NCBI GenBank assembly: GCA_011057845.1
Contig: DSDB01000109.1
Coordinates: 1 to 8,080 of the forward strand
Length of the DNA stretch: 8,080 nt
Direction of reading: 5' to 3'
Source of the DNA: Phycisphaerales bacterium
Lineage (GTDB): Bacteria; Planctomycetota; Phycisphaerae; Sedimentisphaerales; Anaerobacaceae
A program made the position numbers and the translations under genes. Shown piece by piece: positions 6,993 through 8,080 of this stretch. Numbering within the stretch: position 1 is the first letter of the stretch; every line of letters begins with the position of its first letter. The notes under the pieces were generated by a model. The model ran no database searches, was not told the DNA's origin, and saw nothing but the letters and a program-made list of their open reading frames with translations.

Positions 6993-8080
6993 GGGGTGTG
7001 TTTCTTGTAGTGCTTGGTCCACGCGGCCGCATCCTGCGGTGTGTATTCCTTCAATTCAAATGAGTTGCGCACGATGGCCCGCAACTCCTCTAGACTGCCG
7101 ATCTGCCCGACGGCGCGGGCCTGCATGAGGATATTGCCGGCGGCGGTCGCCTCAATCGGGCCGGTAATCACCTTCTTGCCCAGGGCATTGGCGGTGAATT
7201 GACAGAGCAACTCGTTCTGGATGCCCCCGCCGACGATATGGAGCACGTCCACCCTGTGGCCGACCACGTCCTCGATCCGCTCCATGACGCTGCGATACTT
7301 CAGGGCCAGACTCTCCATCACGACGCGGACGATCTGGCCCTTGTCTGTGATGGGCGTCTGCCCGGTGCGCATCAGGTGCTCATTGATGCGGGGCGTCATA
7401 TCCCCTGGCGCCAGGAACCGGCGGTCATCCACGTCGATGTAGGCGGCGAAGGGAGCGGCCTTGCGGGCCATGTCGGCGATCTCGGCGTAAGAGAGGTCGT
7501 GGCCCCCGCGCTGCCACTGCCGCTTGCACTCCTGAATCAGCCACAGGCCCATGATGTTCTTGAGCAGGCGGATGGTTCCCTCGACGCCGCCTTCATTGGT
7601 GAATTCATGCTCGAAGGTCTTGTCGTCGATGATGGCCTGGGGAATCTCCACGCCCATCAGGCTCCACGTCCCGCTGGACAGATACGCCCACCGGCCCGGC
7701 GAAGCGGGTACGGCCGCCACCGCCGAGGCGGTATCATGAGTGCCCACGGCGACCACCGGGATGCGCTCGCAGCCTATTTCGGCGGCCACCCGCGGCGTCA
7801 GCGAACCGATAATCGTGCCCGGTTTGACGACGGCGGGCATGACTCTCATCGGCAGATCCAGCCCTTCAAACATGGCCCTGGACCACTGCCCGGTTCGCAT
7901 GTCCATCAGTTGCGTCGTGCTGGCCAGCGTGTACTCCGAGACGACCCGACCGCACAGGAAATACGCGAACAGGTCCGCCATCATGACGAGCTTGTCGGTC
8001 TTTGCCAGGGCTGGATGCTCAGCGGTCCTCATCGCCAGCAACTGGTAAACCGAGTTGAGCACCATGAACTGGATGCCGGT
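6989..8080 (-). CDS. rhaB: L-rhamnulokinase, 5' end beyond window
   Basis: FGGY-family sugar kinase that phosphorylates L-rhamnulose to L-rhamnulose 1-phosphate with ATP, acting after RhaA. The C-terminal 363 residues are present, starting with TGIQF at the window edge; the ATG at 8065 is an internal Met, not the start. Rhamnulokinase-type motifs in order (visible numbering) are TGIQF (1-5), VGTHDTASAV (113-122) with the probable catalytic Asp116, AYLSSGTWSLMG (132-143), TNEGGVEG (161-168), LLKNIMGLWLIQ (172-183) and HIVGGGIQNELL (281-292), the adenosine-binding glycine loop, followed by TGPIEATAAGN (306-316). If Asp116 corresponds to E. coli Asp237, about 120 N-terminal residues are missing and the full length would be near 485, as expected for RhaB (489 in E. 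coli). Its stop overlaps the start of the PHP gene by ATGA. The related fuculose and xylulose kinases are less likely given the motifs and the linked rhaA. Confidence 0.94.
   Translation of the reverse strand, partial: TGIQFMVLNSVYQLLAMRTAEHPALAKTDKLVMMADLFAYFLCGRVVSEYTLASTTQLMDMRTGQWSRAMFEGLDLPMRVMPAVVKPGTIIGSLTPRVAAEIGCERIPVVAVGTHDTASAVAAVPASPGRWAYLSSGTWSLMGVEIPQAIIDDKTFEHEFTNEGGVEGTIRLLKNIMGLWLIQECKRQWQRGGHDLSYAEIADMARKAAPFAAYIDVDDRRFLAPGDMTPRINEHLMRTGQTPITDKGQIVRVVMESLALKYRSVMERIEDVVGHRVDVLHIVGGGIQNELLCQFTANALGKKVITGPIEATAAGNILMQARAVGQIGSLEELRAIVRNSFELKEYTPQDAAAWTKHYKKHTP

Noticed and set aside
4929..7010. 693-codon open frame on the plus strand opposite the dehydrogenase and PHP genes
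   Set aside because: It has the same low-information composition and spans the junction of two real genes. No family motif and no ribosome site convinced me.

Overview
The window is one tightly packed, co-directional gene cluster. All six genes are read on the minus strand, so transcription enters near 8080 and leaves at position 1. The genes at both ends are cut by the window edges. In transcription order they are: L-rhamnulokinase (rhaB, 5' end missing), a PHP-domain protein, a 570-residue medium-chain zinc dehydrogenase with two Rossmann-like regions, a secreted DUF2961/GH172-type glycoside hydrolase, L-rhamnose isomerase (rhaA), and an NCS1-type membrane permease (3' end missing). Gaps between genes are a 4-base ATGA overlap, 15, 19, 50 and 18 bases. 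This is the spacing of a single operon. I see no terminator, promoter, RNA gene, insertion sequence or CRISPR array, and no gene-free stretch above 50 bases.

Two genes fix the theme. RhaA carries all six metal-ligand positions of the E. coli enzyme at a constant offset, and RhaB carries the rhamnulokinase-specific motifs. Together they convert L-rhamnose to L-rhamnulose and then L-rhamnulose 1-phosphate. The GH172-type enzyme has a signal peptide and probably releases sugar outside the cytoplasm, and the permease is a candidate importer. The PHP protein and the large dehydrogenase lie between the kinase and the hydrolase and have no place in the textbook rhamnose pathway. The usual aldolase (RhaD), a lactaldehyde enzyme and a regulator are not in the window.

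Organism: high-GC DNA, long G+C-biased open frames on the silent strand, and the combination of DUF2961, PHP and NCS1-like genes with rhaA/rhaB point to a Planctomycetota/PVC-group polysaccharide degrader (Phycisphaerae-like would fit). This rests on gene content recalled from those groups, not on a marker gene, so it is a moderate inference.

Points for a second look: the accessory gene set of the rhamnose operon; the altered metal-site motifs of the PHP protein; the doubled Rossmann region of the dehydrogenase, whose first copy lacks a glycine-rich loop; a palindromic GC-rich segment apparently inserted in frame into that dehydrogenase gene; and the short spacer before rhaA, with a perfect 10-base palindrome and a direct repeat.
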